This document shows, piece by piece, positions 1 to 8,104 of a stretch of DNA of 64,000 nucleotides. How positions within the stretch are numbered: the stretch's first letter is position 1; each line of letters begins with the position of its first letter. The DNA comes from Aeromicrobium duanguangcaii (lineage in GTDB: Bacteria > Actinomycetota > Actinomycetes > Propionibacteriales > Nocardioidaceae). The notes beneath the pieces are model-generated. The model was given only the letters and a program-made list of their open reading frames with translations, ran no database searches and had not been told where the DNA came from. The DNA is taken from positions 62,001-126,000 of the forward strand of contig NZ_CP101990.1 in assembly GCF_024508295.1 (NCBI RefSeq), in the 5' to 3' direction. Made by a program: the position numbers and the translations under genes.

Positions 1-84
1 CGCGATGATCGAGGAGATCAGTCCGACCGGCTGGTACAGGATCTTGGCCGACGTACTGGCCTTGCCCTGCTTCGACCGGGCCAT
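1..84 (-). CDS. DUF4235 domain protein, N-terminal fragment
   Basis: The first 28 codons of a gene leaving the left edge of the window. The N-terminus reads MARSKQGKASTSAKILYQPV, then GLISSIIA. A basic start followed by a K-I-L-Y-x-P-V-G-L hydrophobic stretch is what I know from the small DUF4235 membrane proteins of actinobacteria. Its ATG shares one base with the stop codon of the upstream WhiB gene (TGATG arrangement), so translation is probably coupled. Function is unknown, and the call rests on a short fragment. Confidence 0.6.
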   Translation of the reverse strand, partial: MARSKQGKASTSAKILYQPVGLISSIIA

Positions 85-374
85 CAGCCTGCAGCCGACA
101 CGCGGCCGGCCAGGACCTCAACGCGTTCGGATTCGGTGAGGCCACCCCAGACGCCGTACGGCTCCTGGACGGCGAGTGCGTGCTCGCGGCACCGGTCGAT
201 GACCGGACACGTGGCACAGACTGCCTTGGCGGACTCTTCGCGGCGGTGGCGCTTCATGCCACGTTCGGCTTCGGGTGAGAAGAAGACCGAGGAATCGACG
301 CCCATGCAGGCGCCCTCCCACTGCCATTCGTAGGACTCGATGATCGGCGACGGCAGTCGTTTGATGTTAACCAT
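84..374 (-). CDS. WhiB family Fe-S regulator, WhiB3/WhiD-like
   Basis: A 96-residue WhiB-like regulator. Such proteins bind a [4Fe-4S] cluster that senses O2, NO or redox state and act with the principal sigma factor. The four cluster cysteines are visible at C23, C53, C56 and C62 (C-x29-C-x2-C-x5-C), followed by the turn GVWGGLTESER. The block around GVDSSVFFSPEAERG and HALAVQEPYGVWGGL is closest to M. tuberculosis WhiB3 and Streptomyces WhiD, not WhiB1 or WhiB4. ATG at 374 has an AGGTTCC stretch just upstream. The stop overlaps the start of a DUF4235 gene. Subfamily placement is from memory of the sequences; family membership is certain. Confidence 0.93.
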   Translation of the reverse strand: MVNIKRLPSPIIESYEWQWEGACMGVDSSVFFSPEAERGMKRHRREESAKAVCATCPVIDRCREHALAVQEPYGVWGGLTESERVEVLAGRVSAAG

Positions 375-404
375 GGAACCTGCCCCTTCCCCAAGGGTGA
401 GGAT

Positions 405-435
405 TTGACCCGGGCTGGGTGCACAACCCGGTCAA
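405..435. promoter_or_regulatory. Imperfect inverted repeat upstream of the whiB3-like gene
   Basis: TTGACCCGGG at 405-414 faces CCCGGTCAA at 427-435, matching apart from one bulged base. It lies 31 bp upstream of the WhiB start, within the 129-bp region shared with the divergent MerR gene. It could be an operator or a leader hairpin. No regulator is assigned. Confidence 0.35.
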
Positions 436-466
436 GTAGTCCGACCGTACTAGGCAATCTATTCAA

Positions 467-496
467 TTGGCAAGTGGCTTGAATAAGTTTTAGGAT
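467..496 (+). promoter_or_regulatory. Promoter of the MerR-type gene, leaderless
   Basis: TTGGCA at 467-472 and TAGGAT at 491-496 are separated by 18 nt and fit a housekeeping -35/-10 pair. The -10 box ends 7 nt before the ATG at 504, so transcription should start on or next to the A of the start codon. No Shine-Dalgarno sequence is present. Confidence 0.6.
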
Positions 497-503
497 CAGC
501 CCC

Positions 504-1385
504 ATGCACCGCCGGTGGACCGTGGGCGCGCTCTCGGACATGTTGGGGATCGCCGCACCCACGTTGCGAACGTGGGAGCGGCGCTATGGCGTAGGCCCCA
601 CGTTCCGCACGGCGGGCGGACATCGGCGCTACACGATCATCGACGCGGACCGCGTGGCCACGATGGCGCGGTTCATCGCGGACGGGCTGCCGACCCACGA
701 CGCGGCCGACCGGGTCAAACGACTGGCGCCGCACGAGCTCGCGGCCATCGTCGGGTCCGGCCCGGAAGGACTACGTGCCTCCGGCCACGAACAGGCGGTC
801 TTCGAGATTCTCGCCGGCACGAAGGAGTTCGACGCGGCCAAGGTCCAGTCGGTCGCTGAGAACGCCATCGCGCGCTTCGGCATCGAGGAGGCTTGGGACG
901 AGGTGATCGCCCCGGCGATGATCGAGGTCGGCGTGCAGTGGGCGGACGGCCGGCTGGGCGTCGCGTCCGAGCACCTGGTGACCGCCGGCATCCTGAGCGC
1001 GCTGAGGGCCGCGGCGCACGAGCACCCCACTCGGGGCCCGTCCCGCGTCGTCCTGGCGTGCATCGAGGAGGAGCAGCACAAGCTGCCCATCGTCGCCCTC
1101 GGCGCGGCGCTGGCCAAGCGTGGTCATCCCTGGACCGAGCTGGGCGCACGCCTGCCGATCGAGTCGCTCGAGGCGTTCGTCACGAGCAGCAGTCCCGCGG
1201 CCGTGTTCCTGTGGGCCTCCTACGTCGGGCCGTCCGAGGAGGACCTGGTCCGGCTGGAGTCCCTGGGCCGGAGCACGCGCCTGCTCCTGGGCGGCACCGG
1301 ATGGCCCGACGGCATGGCCACCTCGCACTCGTTGTCCCAGGCCGCGGCGCAGTTGCATGAGGCGCTGAGCCAGCCCCTACCCTGA
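504..1385 (+). CDS. MerR-family regulator with B12-binding-like domain
   Basis: A 293-residue regulator. Residues 1-70 are a MerR winged helix (WTVGALSDMLGIAAPTLRTW, then ERRYGV and GGHRRYT). Residues about 90-175 are helical and resemble the cap of methionine-synthase-type cobalamin domains. Residues about 180-290 resemble a B12-binding Rossmann domain. The position of the usual D/E-x-H cobalamin ligand is occupied by EEEQHKL with His192, so cobalamin binding is possible. CarH/LitR-type relatives are light- or B12-responsive repressors; that role is inferred from family only. The start is supported by TAGGAT at 491-496. It is transcribed divergently from the whiB gene and ends 4 nt before the next gene. 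Confidence 0.85.
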   Translation: MHRRWTVGALSDMLGIAAPTLRTWERRYGVGPTFRTAGGHRRYTIIDADRVATMARFIADGLPTHDAADRVKRLAPHELAAIVGSGPEGLRASGHEQAVFEILAGTKEFDAAKVQSVAENAIARFGIEEAWDEVIAPAMIEVGVQWADGRLGVASEHLVTAGILSALRAAAHEHPTRGPSRVVLACIEEEQHKLPIVALGAALAKRGHPWTELGARLPIESLEAFVTSSSPAAVFLWASYVGPSEEDLVRLESLGRSTRLLLGGTGWPDGMATSHSLSQAAAQLHEALSQPLP

Positions 1386-1389
1386 TGCC

Positions 1390-2193
1390 ATGGCCGAACC
1401 CCATGTCGTCACCGAGATCGAAGGGCCCATCGCCCGCGTCTGGCTGAACCGCCCCGACAAGTTGAACGGCATCACGTTCGACGTGCTCGACGGGCTGATG
1501 GAGGCGGCGGACCGGATCGAGGCCGATCCCAACGTTCGCGTGGTCCTGCTCGAGGGTCGCGGACCGTCGTTCTGCGCCGGTCTGGACTTCGGCTCGGTGA
1601 TGGGCGACAAGAAGCGCGTCACGCGTTACTTCCTGCCGAACCCGTTCAAGGGGACGAACCGGTTCCAGGAGCCCCTGTGGGCCTGGCGCCGGCTCTCGGT
1701 GCCCGTCATCGCCGTGACCCGTGGGCACGTGTTCGGCGGCGGCATCCAGCTCGCGCTGGCCGCGGACTTCCGCTTCACCTCGCCGGACTGCCAGTGGTCG
1801 ATCCTCGAGGCCAAGTGGGGCCTGGTTCCCGACATGAGCGGCACCGTCGCACTGTCGGAGCTGGTCGGCGCCGACCTGGCCAAGCGCCTCGTGATGACCG
1901 GTGAGATCTTCTCCGGCGAGAAGGCCGCCGAGTACGGCCTCGCCTCCGGGGTCGCCGAGGACCCGCTCAAGCCGGCTCTCGAGCTGGTCGACCAGATCCT
2001 GGCCCGGTCGCCCGACTCGGTCGCGGCGTCCAAGCGCCTGCTCAACGAGACGCGTCGGGCGCAGCCGCGCCGGGCGTTCTCGCTGGAGCGCAAGCTGCAG
2101 CGTGCGATGTTCAAGTCGCCCAACACGGCCATCGCCCGCAAGGCCGGCATGGCCAAGACCGAGCCCAAGTTCGGACCCCGCACGTTCGGCTGA
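1390..2193 (+). CDS. Crotonase/enoyl-CoA hydratase family protein (atypical active site)
   Basis: A 267-residue crotonase fold protein that presumably acts on an acyl-CoA thioester. Oxyanion-hole motifs are visible (GPSFCAGLDFG; GHVFGGGIQLALAADFRF). Classical hydratases carry Glu in GGGxE and a second Glu 20 residues on. Here the first is Gln120, the second is retained as Glu140, and Asp148 follows in LVPDMSG. The 20- and 8-residue spacings match the Asp-Glu-Asp set of dienoyl-CoA isomerases, except that the first acid is Gln. Plain hydratase activity is therefore doubtful; an isomerase or other crotonase reaction fits better. TACCCT at 1378-1383 lies 6 nt before the ATG, suggesting a leaderless start. 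Confidence 0.87.
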   Translation: MAEPHVVTEIEGPIARVWLNRPDKLNGITFDVLDGLMEAADRIEADPNVRVVLLEGRGPSFCAGLDFGSVMGDKKRVTRYFLPNPFKGTNRFQEPLWAWRRLSVPVIAVTRGHVFGGGIQLALAADFRFTSPDCQWSILEAKWGLVPDMSGTVALSELVGADLAKRLVMTGEIFSGEKAAEYGLASGVAEDPLKPALELVDQILARSPDSVAASKRLLNETRRAQPRRAFSLERKLQRAMFKSPNTAIARKAGMAKTEPKFGPRTFG

Positions 2194-2241
2194 GTCCGTG
2201 CGACGGCGCTCTCGTCAGCCTGTGATTGTTAGGGTTGCCCG

Positions 2242-3006
2242 GTGAACGAGGACAAGCCGAGCAAGAAGGTCGCCGACCAGTACGACCGGGGTTACGACTA
2301 CACCCAGTACTGGAACAACCGCGACTACGAGAACGCCGCCGAACAGGTCGCGATCCGCCGCCTGCTCCAGGGTCGCCACTTCGCCAAGGCCGCGGACGTC
2401 GGAGGTGGCTTCGGCCGCCTCGCGCTGTTGCTGCGCGAGTACGCCGACCGGGTCACGCTCGCCGAGCCCAGCCAGACGCAGCTCGACGCCGCCGAGAAGT
2501 TCCTGGCCGGCACCGACGTGATCCGCGAGCGCCAGCAGGCCGACGCGCTCAAGTTCGCCGACGGCGAGCTGGACCTCATCACGATGGTCCGCGTCATGCA
2601 CCACATCCCCGAGCCCACCGACGAGTTCGCCGAGATCGCTCGCGTGCTCGCGCCCGGCGGCACCGCCATCATCGAGGTCGCCAACTACGGCCACTTCAAG
2701 AACCGTCGCGCCTTCAAGAAGGCCGGCAAGGCGCTGCCGAAGGAGCCCGTCAGCATCCGCACCGTGGCGGCGGACGAGCCCGACGCGATCGCGTTCGTCA
2801 ACCACAACATCGACACGGTCGTCAGCCAGCTGGCCGCGGCGGGCCTGACCCTGCAGCGCAAGCTCTCGGTCTCGAACCTGCGCAGCCAGAAGCTCAAGCG
2901 GATCGTGCCGACGAAGGTCCTCGTGGCCATCGAGCGCGTGCTGCAGAAGCCGCTCGCCGCCAGCGACTTCGGTCCCTCGATCTTCTTGGAACTGCGCAAG
3001 AACTGA
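2242..3006 (+). CDS. Class I SAM-dependent methyltransferase
   Basis: A 254-residue protein starting at GTG. Motif I is ADVGGGFGRLALLLREYA (about residues 51-68), followed by an acidic loop (VTLAEPSQTQLD) and a post-motif segment MVRVMHHIPEPTDEF, typical of methyltransferase type 11 domains. It should transfer a methyl group from S-adenosylmethionine; the substrate cannot be told from the sequence. TAGGGT at 2230-2235 lies 6 nt before the GTG, so the mRNA may be leaderless. The next gene begins one base after its stop, indicating an operon with the YigZ-family gene. Confidence 0.85.
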   Translation: MNEDKPSKKVADQYDRGYDYTQYWNNRDYENAAEQVAIRRLLQGRHFAKAADVGGGFGRLALLLREYADRVTLAEPSQTQLDAAEKFLAGTDVIRERQQADALKFADGELDLITMVRVMHHIPEPTDEFAEIARVLAPGGTAIIEVANYGHFKNRRAFKKAGKALPKEPVSIRTVAADEPDAIAFVNHNIDTVVSQLAAAGLTLQRKLSVSNLRSQKLKRIVPTKVLVAIERVLQKPLAASDFGPSIFLELRKN

Positions 3007-3007
3007 G

Positions 3008-3610
3008 GTGGCGGCCTACCGCACGATCGATCGACCGCTCGGCGGCAGCGCCGAGGCCGAGATCGTCGTGCTCCGGTCGCGTTTCCTGGCCCGGGCGGCC
3101 CGGGTCGAGGACGAGGCCTCCGCGCGCTCACTGATCGCGGACGTCCGGGCCACGCATCACGACGCCCGTCACCACTGCACGGCGTTCGTGATCGGGCCCG
3201 ACGGCTCGCTGCGGCGCAGCAACGACGACGGCGAGCCCTCGGGCACCGCCGGCCGGCCGATCCTGGAGGTCATCTCCGGGCGTGAGGTCAGCGACGTGGT
3301 CGTGGTGGTGACGCGCTGGTTCGGCGGCACCCTGCTCGGGGCGGGCGGCCTGGTTCGCGCCTACGGCGACGCCACCGCCGCCGTCCTCGACGTCGCCGGC
3401 ACGCGCGACCGGGTGCTGTGGCGACGCGCCCGTCTCGTGGCGCCGATCGCCGAGGTGGGCGCCCTCGAGAACCGGCTGCGGCGCAGCACCGACGTCCTCG
3501 GCGTGGCGTACGGGGCCGAGCAGGTCACCTACGAGGTGGCGGCGCCGGACCTCGGCGTCCTCGACCGGCTCGAGCACGAGGAGCTGGACCCCGTCTGGCG
3601 CGACGCCTGA
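3008..3610 (+). CDS. YigZ/IMPACT family protein
   Basis: A 200-residue member of the UPF0029/IMPACT family. The hallmark segments are all present in the first 130 residues: HHDARHHCTAFVIG, RSNDDGEPSGTAGRPILEVI and VTRWFGGTLLGAGGLVRAYG. A C-terminal DUF1949-like ferredoxin fold domain follows. Eukaryotic IMPACT modulates GCN2; the bacterial role is unsettled, with links to translation or RNA. It starts at GTG one base after the methyltransferase stop, so the two are probably co-transcribed. Confidence 0.9.
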   Translation: MAAYRTIDRPLGGSAEAEIVVLRSRFLARAARVEDEASARSLIADVRATHHDARHHCTAFVIGPDGSLRRSNDDGEPSGTAGRPILEVISGREVSDVVVVVTRWFGGTLLGAGGLVRAYGDATAAVLDVAGTRDRVLWRRARLVAPIAEVGALENRLRRSTDVLGVAYGAEQVTYEVAAPDLGVLDRLEHEELDPVWRDA

Positions 3611-3619
3611 GCCGCCGCG

Positions 3620-4138
3620 TCACGGCAGGCGCTTGAGCACCTCGCGCACGTGGGTGAGGGCGTCCGGGTGCGCCAGGCCGGTGGTGTCGTCGAAGTAGAG
3701 GCCGTCGCCGATGAGCTGGATCGTCCGCGCGAGGGCGATGTCACCGAGGTGCTCGTTCAGAACGTCGAACCAGGCCTCGCGGATGTCGGCCAGGGCCGTG
3801 CGAGCGCCGGCGTCGTTCTCCTGCGCGATGCGCGAGGCGGCGATCAGGGCGCGATCGAAGTCGCTGCCGGAGTCGACGGAGGTCTCGAGGTAGAACTCGA
3901 CCGGGCCCTGGGGTGCGGAGACCATCTTCGCCACGTCGGCCCGCGCCTGTTCGCGCAGTCGCTCGACCATGCCCTCGACGAGCGCCTCGCGGCTGTGGAA
4001 GTGGTAGAGCAACCCGCCCTTGGACACACCGGCATCGGCGGCCACCGCGTCGAGCGTGGCCGCCCGACTGCCGGCGCCGACCAGCAGACGCTCGAAGGCG
4101 TCGAGGACGCGGTCGCGGGTGCTGCGTTCCTCGGGCAT
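3620..4138 (-). CDS. TetR-family repressor, divergent to an MFS exporter
   Basis: A 172-residue TetR regulator. The N-terminal helix-turn-helix reads ATLDAVAADAGVSKGGLLYH followed by FHSREALVEGM. The remainder is a helical ligand-binding domain typical of the family. The ATG at 4138 is preceded by a TAGGCT -10 box on this strand (forward AGCCTA at 4145-4150), 6 nt away. It is divergent from the MFS gene, with a 24-bp palindrome lying in the MFS promoter. The simplest reading is a repressor of the exporter, and possibly of itself. The inducer is unknown. Confidence 0.9.
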   Translation of the reverse strand: MPEERSTRDRVLDAFERLLVGAGSRAATLDAVAADAGVSKGGLLYHFHSREALVEGMVERLREQARADVAKMVSAPQGPVEFYLETSVDSGSDFDRALIAASRIAQENDAGARTALADIREAWFDVLNEHLGDIALARTIQLIGDGLYFDDTTGLAHPDALTHVREVLKRLP

Positions 4139-4228
4139 GCGCCCAGCCTAGTGAGTGCGGAGCGTTGTGGGGGCGACACGCCCGAAGGCGTGACCCCGAT
4201 CACGAAAACGACTGTTACGACAGGCGTT

Positions 4229-4257
4229 TTGAAACTGTACCGTCTGGACGGTATAGT
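4229..4257 (+). promoter_or_regulatory. MFS promoter with TetR-type operator
   Basis: TTGAAA at 4229-4234 and TATAGT at 4252-4257 are separated by exactly 17 nt, close to consensus. The palindrome at 4234-4257 (core TACCGTC-TG-GACGGTA at 4238-4253, extended by ACT/AGT) fills the spacer and covers the -10. A bound repressor would exclude RNA polymerase. Transcription is predicted to start at 4264-4265, the first base of the coding region. Confidence 0.8.
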
Positions 4258-4264
4258 TCTTCCG

Positions 4265-5770
4265 ATGTCCTCGTTCACCTCTCCCACCACGCGCGCCGGC
4301 CGCCGCGAATGGATCGCGCTGGCCGTGCTGATGATCCCGGTCCTCCTCGTCTCGGTGGACAACACGGTGCTGTCCTTCGCCCTGCCGGAGATCAGCAGGT
4401 CCCTGCGCCCCGGTGGCAACCAGCTGATGTGGATCGTCGACATCTACGCCCTGATGCTGGCGGGTCTGCTCATTGCGATGGGCAGCCTCGGCGACCGCAT
4501 CGGGCGCCGCCGCCTGCTCGTGGTCGGCGCCGTCGGATTCGGCGGCGCGTCGGCCCTCGCGGCCTTCAGCTCGTCAGCCGAGATGCTGATCGCGGGCCGG
4601 GCGCTGCTCGGGTTCTTCGGCGCCACGCTGATGCCCTCGACGCTGTCGCTGATCCGCAACATCTTCGAGGACGCGCGCGACCGGCGTACCGCCATCGCCG
4701 CCTGGGCCTCGATGTTCTCCGGCGGCGCCGTGCTCGGCCCCGTCGTGGGCGGCTACCTGCTGGAGCACTTCTGGTGGGGCTCGGTGTTCCTGCTGAACGT
4801 CCCCATGATCATCGTCTTCGTGCCCCTGGCGCTGGCGACCATCCCCGAGTCGCGCGACCCTCGGCCGGGCCCGTTCGACCCGATCTCCATCGGCCTGTCG
4901 CTGGTGGCGATGGTGCCGCTGGTCTTCGCGATCAAGCACGGCGCGGGCCACGGCCTGGACGACACGACCCTCGCCTCGCTGGCGCTGGGCATCGTGGCCG
5001 GCTGGCTGTTCGTGCGTCGCCAGCAGCGCAGTTCCTCGCCGATGCTGGACCTGACGCTGTTCCGCAACCCCGTCTTCAGCGGGGCCCTTGCGGCCAACGC
5101 GCTCAGCCTCATGGCGCTCGCCGGGTTCCTGTTCTTCGGCGCCCAGCTGCTGCAGCTCGTGCTGGGCCTGTCGCCGCTGGAGTCGGCGCTGGTGCTCGTC
5201 CCGGGCTCGGTCGCCACGATGGTGGCCGGCTTCGCGGCGGTGCGCGTCGTCGAGCACATCCCGCCGCGCACCCTCGTGCCGATGAGCTTCGTGCTGTCCG
5301 CCAGCGGCTACGCGCTCGCCGCGTTCACCGGGCACCCGACCGTGGTCTCGGTGATGGTGGCCTTCACCGTCCTGGGCATCGGCATCGGGCTGGCGGAGAC
5401 CATCACGAACGACCTCATCCTGTCCAGCGTGCCGCCGGCGAAGGCCGGAGCCGCCTCGGCGATCTCCGAGACCGCGTACGAGATCGGCGCGGTCCTGGGA
5501 ACGGCCGTCCTCGGCAGCGTGCTGACGGCGACCTTCCGCTCGAACCTGACCATCCCGTCGGCCGCGGGCTACGGAGAGAACGAGAACGCGTTCGAGACGC
5601 TCGGCAGCACGATGCAGTTCGCCGAGAAGCTCGGCGACCCGGTGCGTGGCTGGATCGAGGCGTCGGCCGCGTCGGCGTTCGACCTGGGTGTGCAGTTCAC
5701 GGCCGGTGCGGCGATCTTCGTCGCCCTGGGTGCGGCGCTGGTCTCGCGACGCACGCTGCGACGCGGCTGA
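4265..5770 (+). CDS. MFS drug exporter, DHA2 (EmrB/QacA) type
   Basis: A 501-residue membrane transporter, the usual length for 14-TM DHA2 antiporters. Family signs include the TM1 segment DNTVLSFALPEISRSL, motif A (GSLGDRIGRRRLLV) between TM2 and TM3, and a motif C-like glycine-rich TM5 (GAVLGPVVGGYLL). It should exchange protons for hydrophobic or cationic drugs; the substrate is unknown. The ATG at 4265 follows the -10 box by 7 nt, and the open frame further upstream runs antisense to the tetR gene and is not real. Regulation by the divergent TetR protein through the 4234-4257 palindrome is inferred. Confidence 0.92.
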   Translation: MSSFTSPTTRAGRREWIALAVLMIPVLLVSVDNTVLSFALPEISRSLRPGGNQLMWIVDIYALMLAGLLIAMGSLGDRIGRRRLLVVGAVGFGGASALAAFSSSAEMLIAGRALLGFFGATLMPSTLSLIRNIFEDARDRRTAIAAWASMFSGGAVLGPVVGGYLLEHFWWGSVFLLNVPMIIVFVPLALATIPESRDPRPGPFDPISIGLSLVAMVPLVFAIKHGAGHGLDDTTLASLALGIVAGWLFVRRQQRSSSPMLDLTLFRNPVFSGALAANALSLMALAGFLFFGAQLLQLVLGLSPLESALVLVPGSVATMVAGFAAVRVVEHIPPRTLVPMSFVLSASGYALAAFTGHPTVVSVMVAFTVLGIGIGLAETITNDLILSSVPPAKAGAASAISETAYEIGAVLGTAVLGSVLTATFRSNLTIPSAAGYGENENAFETLGSTMQFAEKLGDPVRGWIEASAASAFDLGVQFTAGAAIFVALGAALVSRRTLRRG

Positions 5771-5789
5771 GCGGGCCTACACTCGCCCC

Positions 5790-6596
5790 ATGCGGGGGCG
5801 CATCGCAGTGGCCGGGATGATGCTGCTGGCTGCCGCCTGCTCGACGGAGCCCGAGCGCACCGACCCGCCGGACGGCTTGACCGCCCAGATCATGCAGTAC
5901 CGCGGCAAGCGGCTGACCCGTGAGATCGCGGTGGCGGTCGCCAACGACACGGACCGGCGGATCGAGCTGACGTCGATGCGGCTCACCTCGAACCGGTGGT
6001 CCGAGCCGGCCCGGTGGAGCGGCAACGAGGAGGTCGGCGCCGGGGCGGGCACGGGTCTCGACGTGGATCCGCCGTCCGGCACGTGCCCGGACGGGGAGGG
6101 GCTGTCGGCCTCGGCCGAGCTCGCCTACCGATTCGGTGACGAGGAGCGACGCTCGGTGGTGCCGGTCGAGGACCCCCACGGCGTCCTGCGCGACCTCGTC
6201 GACGGCGACTGCGGTGAGCAGGCCTTCGACGAGGCGGTCACGATGACCGTCGGCACGCCGCGGGTGCGGGACGACACGTGGTCGAGCCGGATCACCCTCA
6301 CGCCCCGGCAGCCGAACGACACCGTGCTGCTCGGCTTCGCGCCCACGCTGCGGTTCGCCTTCGGTCCACGGACGCCCGCCGAGGTGGAGATCCCTCTCGA
6401 CCGCCCCCAGCGGCTCACGCTCGACGTCGTGATGGGCCGGTGCGATCCGCACATCGTGGCCGAGGACAAGGTCGGATCCCGGTTCGGGGCCTGGGTGCGC
6501 ACGCCGGGGCTCGAGTACGGCTACTTCACGCTGGCGCTCGACGAGAGGATCCACGACTCGCTCGAGCAGTTCTACGCGCAGCGGTGTCGCCCCTGA
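5790..6596 (+). CDS. Putative lipoprotein of unknown function
   Basis: A 268-residue secreted lipoprotein candidate. The N-terminus has a short basic region, a hydrophobic stretch and a lipobox LLAAAC with the lipidated cysteine at C17, then a Pro/Thr-rich linker. The mature part is soluble, beta-rich in appearance and has several Cys residues. I recognise no catalytic motif or domain. TACACT at 5778-5783 precedes the ATG by 6 nt, supporting this start and a separate leaderless transcript after the MFS gene. Confidence 0.75.
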   Translation: MRGRIAVAGMMLLAAACSTEPERTDPPDGLTAQIMQYRGKRLTREIAVAVANDTDRRIELTSMRLTSNRWSEPARWSGNEEVGAGAGTGLDVDPPSGTCPDGEGLSASAELAYRFGDEERRSVVPVEDPHGVLRDLVDGDCGEQAFDEAVTMTVGTPRVRDDTWSSRITLTPRQPNDTVLLGFAPTLRFAFGPRTPAEVEIPLDRPQRLTLDVVMGRCDPHIVAEDKVGSRFGAWVRTPGLEYGYFTLALDERIHDSLEQFYAQRCRP

Positions 6597-6621
6597 GGGA
6601 TCGCGCTGGAACACTGGTCGC

Positions 6622-7107
6622 GTGACCGAGCACTACCCCAGCGACGACCACGCCGGAGAGCGCAGCCTGCTCGTCGCCGCCGCCTACGTGATCCTGCGTC
6701 GCGGCGACGAGGTCCTGTTGCAGTTGCGGGCGGGCACGGGCTACCGCGACGGCCACTGGGCCGTCCTGGCCGGCCATGTCGACCCGGGTGAGTCGGTCCA
6801 CGAGGCCGCTGTGCGCGAGGCGTACGAGGAGGCGGGCGTCACGATCGATCCCGCCGACCTGCGCCCGCTGACCGCCATCCACCGGTTCGAGCGCGGTGGG
6901 CCCCAGGTGGAGCAGCGGCTGGACGCGTTCTTCGAGGTCACCGGCTGGACCGGTGAAGCGGGACTGCAGGAGGCCGACAAGGCCGCCGAGATGCGCTGGT
7001 TCCGGCTCGACGACCTGCCCGAGCCGACCGTCCCGCACGAGCGCGACGTCCTCGACCTGCTCGCGGCCGGGCGGCCGATCCCGCCGGTGATCTCGCTGCC
7101 GTTGTGA
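6622..7107 (+). CDS. NUDIX hydrolase
   Basis: A 161-residue single-domain NUDIX protein. The complete box GX5EX7REUXEEXGU is present as GHVDPGESVHEAAV followed by REAYEEAGV (about residues 50-72). It should hydrolyse a nucleoside diphosphate linked to another moiety; the substrate is not predictable. The GTG at 6622 follows the preceding lipoprotein gene by 25 nt with an AACACT -10-like box 6 nt before it. No neighbour gives a pathway hint. Confidence 0.9.
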   Translation: MTEHYPSDDHAGERSLLVAAAYVILRRGDEVLLQLRAGTGYRDGHWAVLAGHVDPGESVHEAAVREAYEEAGVTIDPADLRPLTAIHRFERGGPQVEQRLDAFFEVTGWTGEAGLQEADKAAEMRWFRLDDLPEPTVPHERDVLDLLAAGRPIPPVISLPL

Positions 7108-7192
7108 ACCCGCCGCGGGGTGGCGTGATCTTGACGAAGGCTGGCGGGCCGAACTGCCGTGCGGCCCGGTCAGCGCGTGCGAGCATGGATCG

Positions 7193-8104
7193 GTGACTCG
7201 CCGCGACAGCCTGCTCGCCGTTCTCGTCGCGCTGATCTGGGGCTTCAACTTCGTGGCCATCCACGTCGGTCTCGCCGACGTCCCGCCGTTCCTGTTCCTC
7301 GCCATCCGTTTCACCCTCGTGGCGCTCCCGCTGGTCTTCTTCGTGCCGCGGCCGCAGGCGCCGTTCGGCGTCGTCTTCAGCATCGGCCTGTTCATGAGCT
7401 TCGGGCAGTTCGGGCTGCTGTACCTGGCCATGGCGATCGGGATGCCGGCCGGACTGGCCGCCCTGGTCCTGCAGGCCCAGGTGATCTTCACGATCGTGAT
7501 CGCCGCCGTCGCGCTCAACGAGCGGGCGTCCGTGCGCCAGGGTCTCGGCGCGGTGATCGGGACGGCCGGACTCGTCATCGTGGCGTGGGGCTTCCACCAG
7601 GACGCCCCGCTGATCCCGCTGCTGGTCACGGTGGGCGCCGCGCTGTCGTGGGCGATCGGCAACGTCATCGCCCGCGCGGCGAAGGTGTCGTCGGGCCTGT
7701 CGCTGGTGGTCTGGTCGGCGCTCGTCGTGCCGCTGCCCTGCCTGGCGGTCTCGTTCGTGGTCGACGGTCCCGCCGAGATGGCCGATGCCCTCGGCCGCTT
7801 CGGGCTCACGGCGTGGCTCAGCACCGTCTACACGGTCGTGCTGGCGTCGCTGGTCGGGTACACGATCTTCAACCGGCTCATGGCGACCTACCCAGCAGCC
7901 AGCGTGGTGCCGTTCATCCTGCTCGTGCCGCCCGTCGGCGTGCTGTCGGCCTGGGTCGCGCTCGGCGAGGTGCCCAGCACGCTGGAGTGGATCGGCGGTG
8001 TCGTGATGATGGTCGGCGTCGCGGTCGCGACGGTCACACTCCGGGGGCGAGCACGCCCGCTCGGGCCATCGACACCAGCAACTGCGACATCGCCTCCGGG
8101 CTGA
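7193..8104 (+). CDS. EamA/DMT-family transporter
   Basis: A 303-residue, ten-TM drug/metabolite transporter with two EamA repeats. The first opens with LVALIWGFNFVAIHVGLA; the second repeat, in the C-terminal half, ends near VPSTLEWIGGVVMMVGVAV. Relatives export amino acids or other metabolites (E. coli EamA exports O-acetylserine and cysteine). The start is GTG at 7193. The last 71 nt overlap the 3' end of the convergent tetR gene, so the two mRNAs are complementary at their ends. Confidence 0.88.
   Translation: MTRRDSLLAVLVALIWGFNFVAIHVGLADVPPFLFLAIRFTLVALPLVFFVPRPQAPFGVVFSIGLFMSFGQFGLLYLAMAIGMPAGLAALVLQAQVIFTIVIAAVALNERASVRQGLGAVIGTAGLVIVAWGFHQDAPLIPLLVTVGAALSWAIGNVIARAAKVSSGLSLVVWSALVVPLPCLAVSFVVDGPAEMADALGRFGLTAWLSTVYTVVLASLVGYTIFNRLMATYPAASVVPFILLVPPVGVLSAWVALGEVPSTLEWIGGVVMMVGVAVATVTLRGRARPLGPSTPATATSPPG

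Noticed and set aside
3650-4264. N-terminal extension of the MFS transporter
   Set aside because: These 205 codons are antisense to the tetR gene and lie upstream of the promoter; the transporter starts at 4265.
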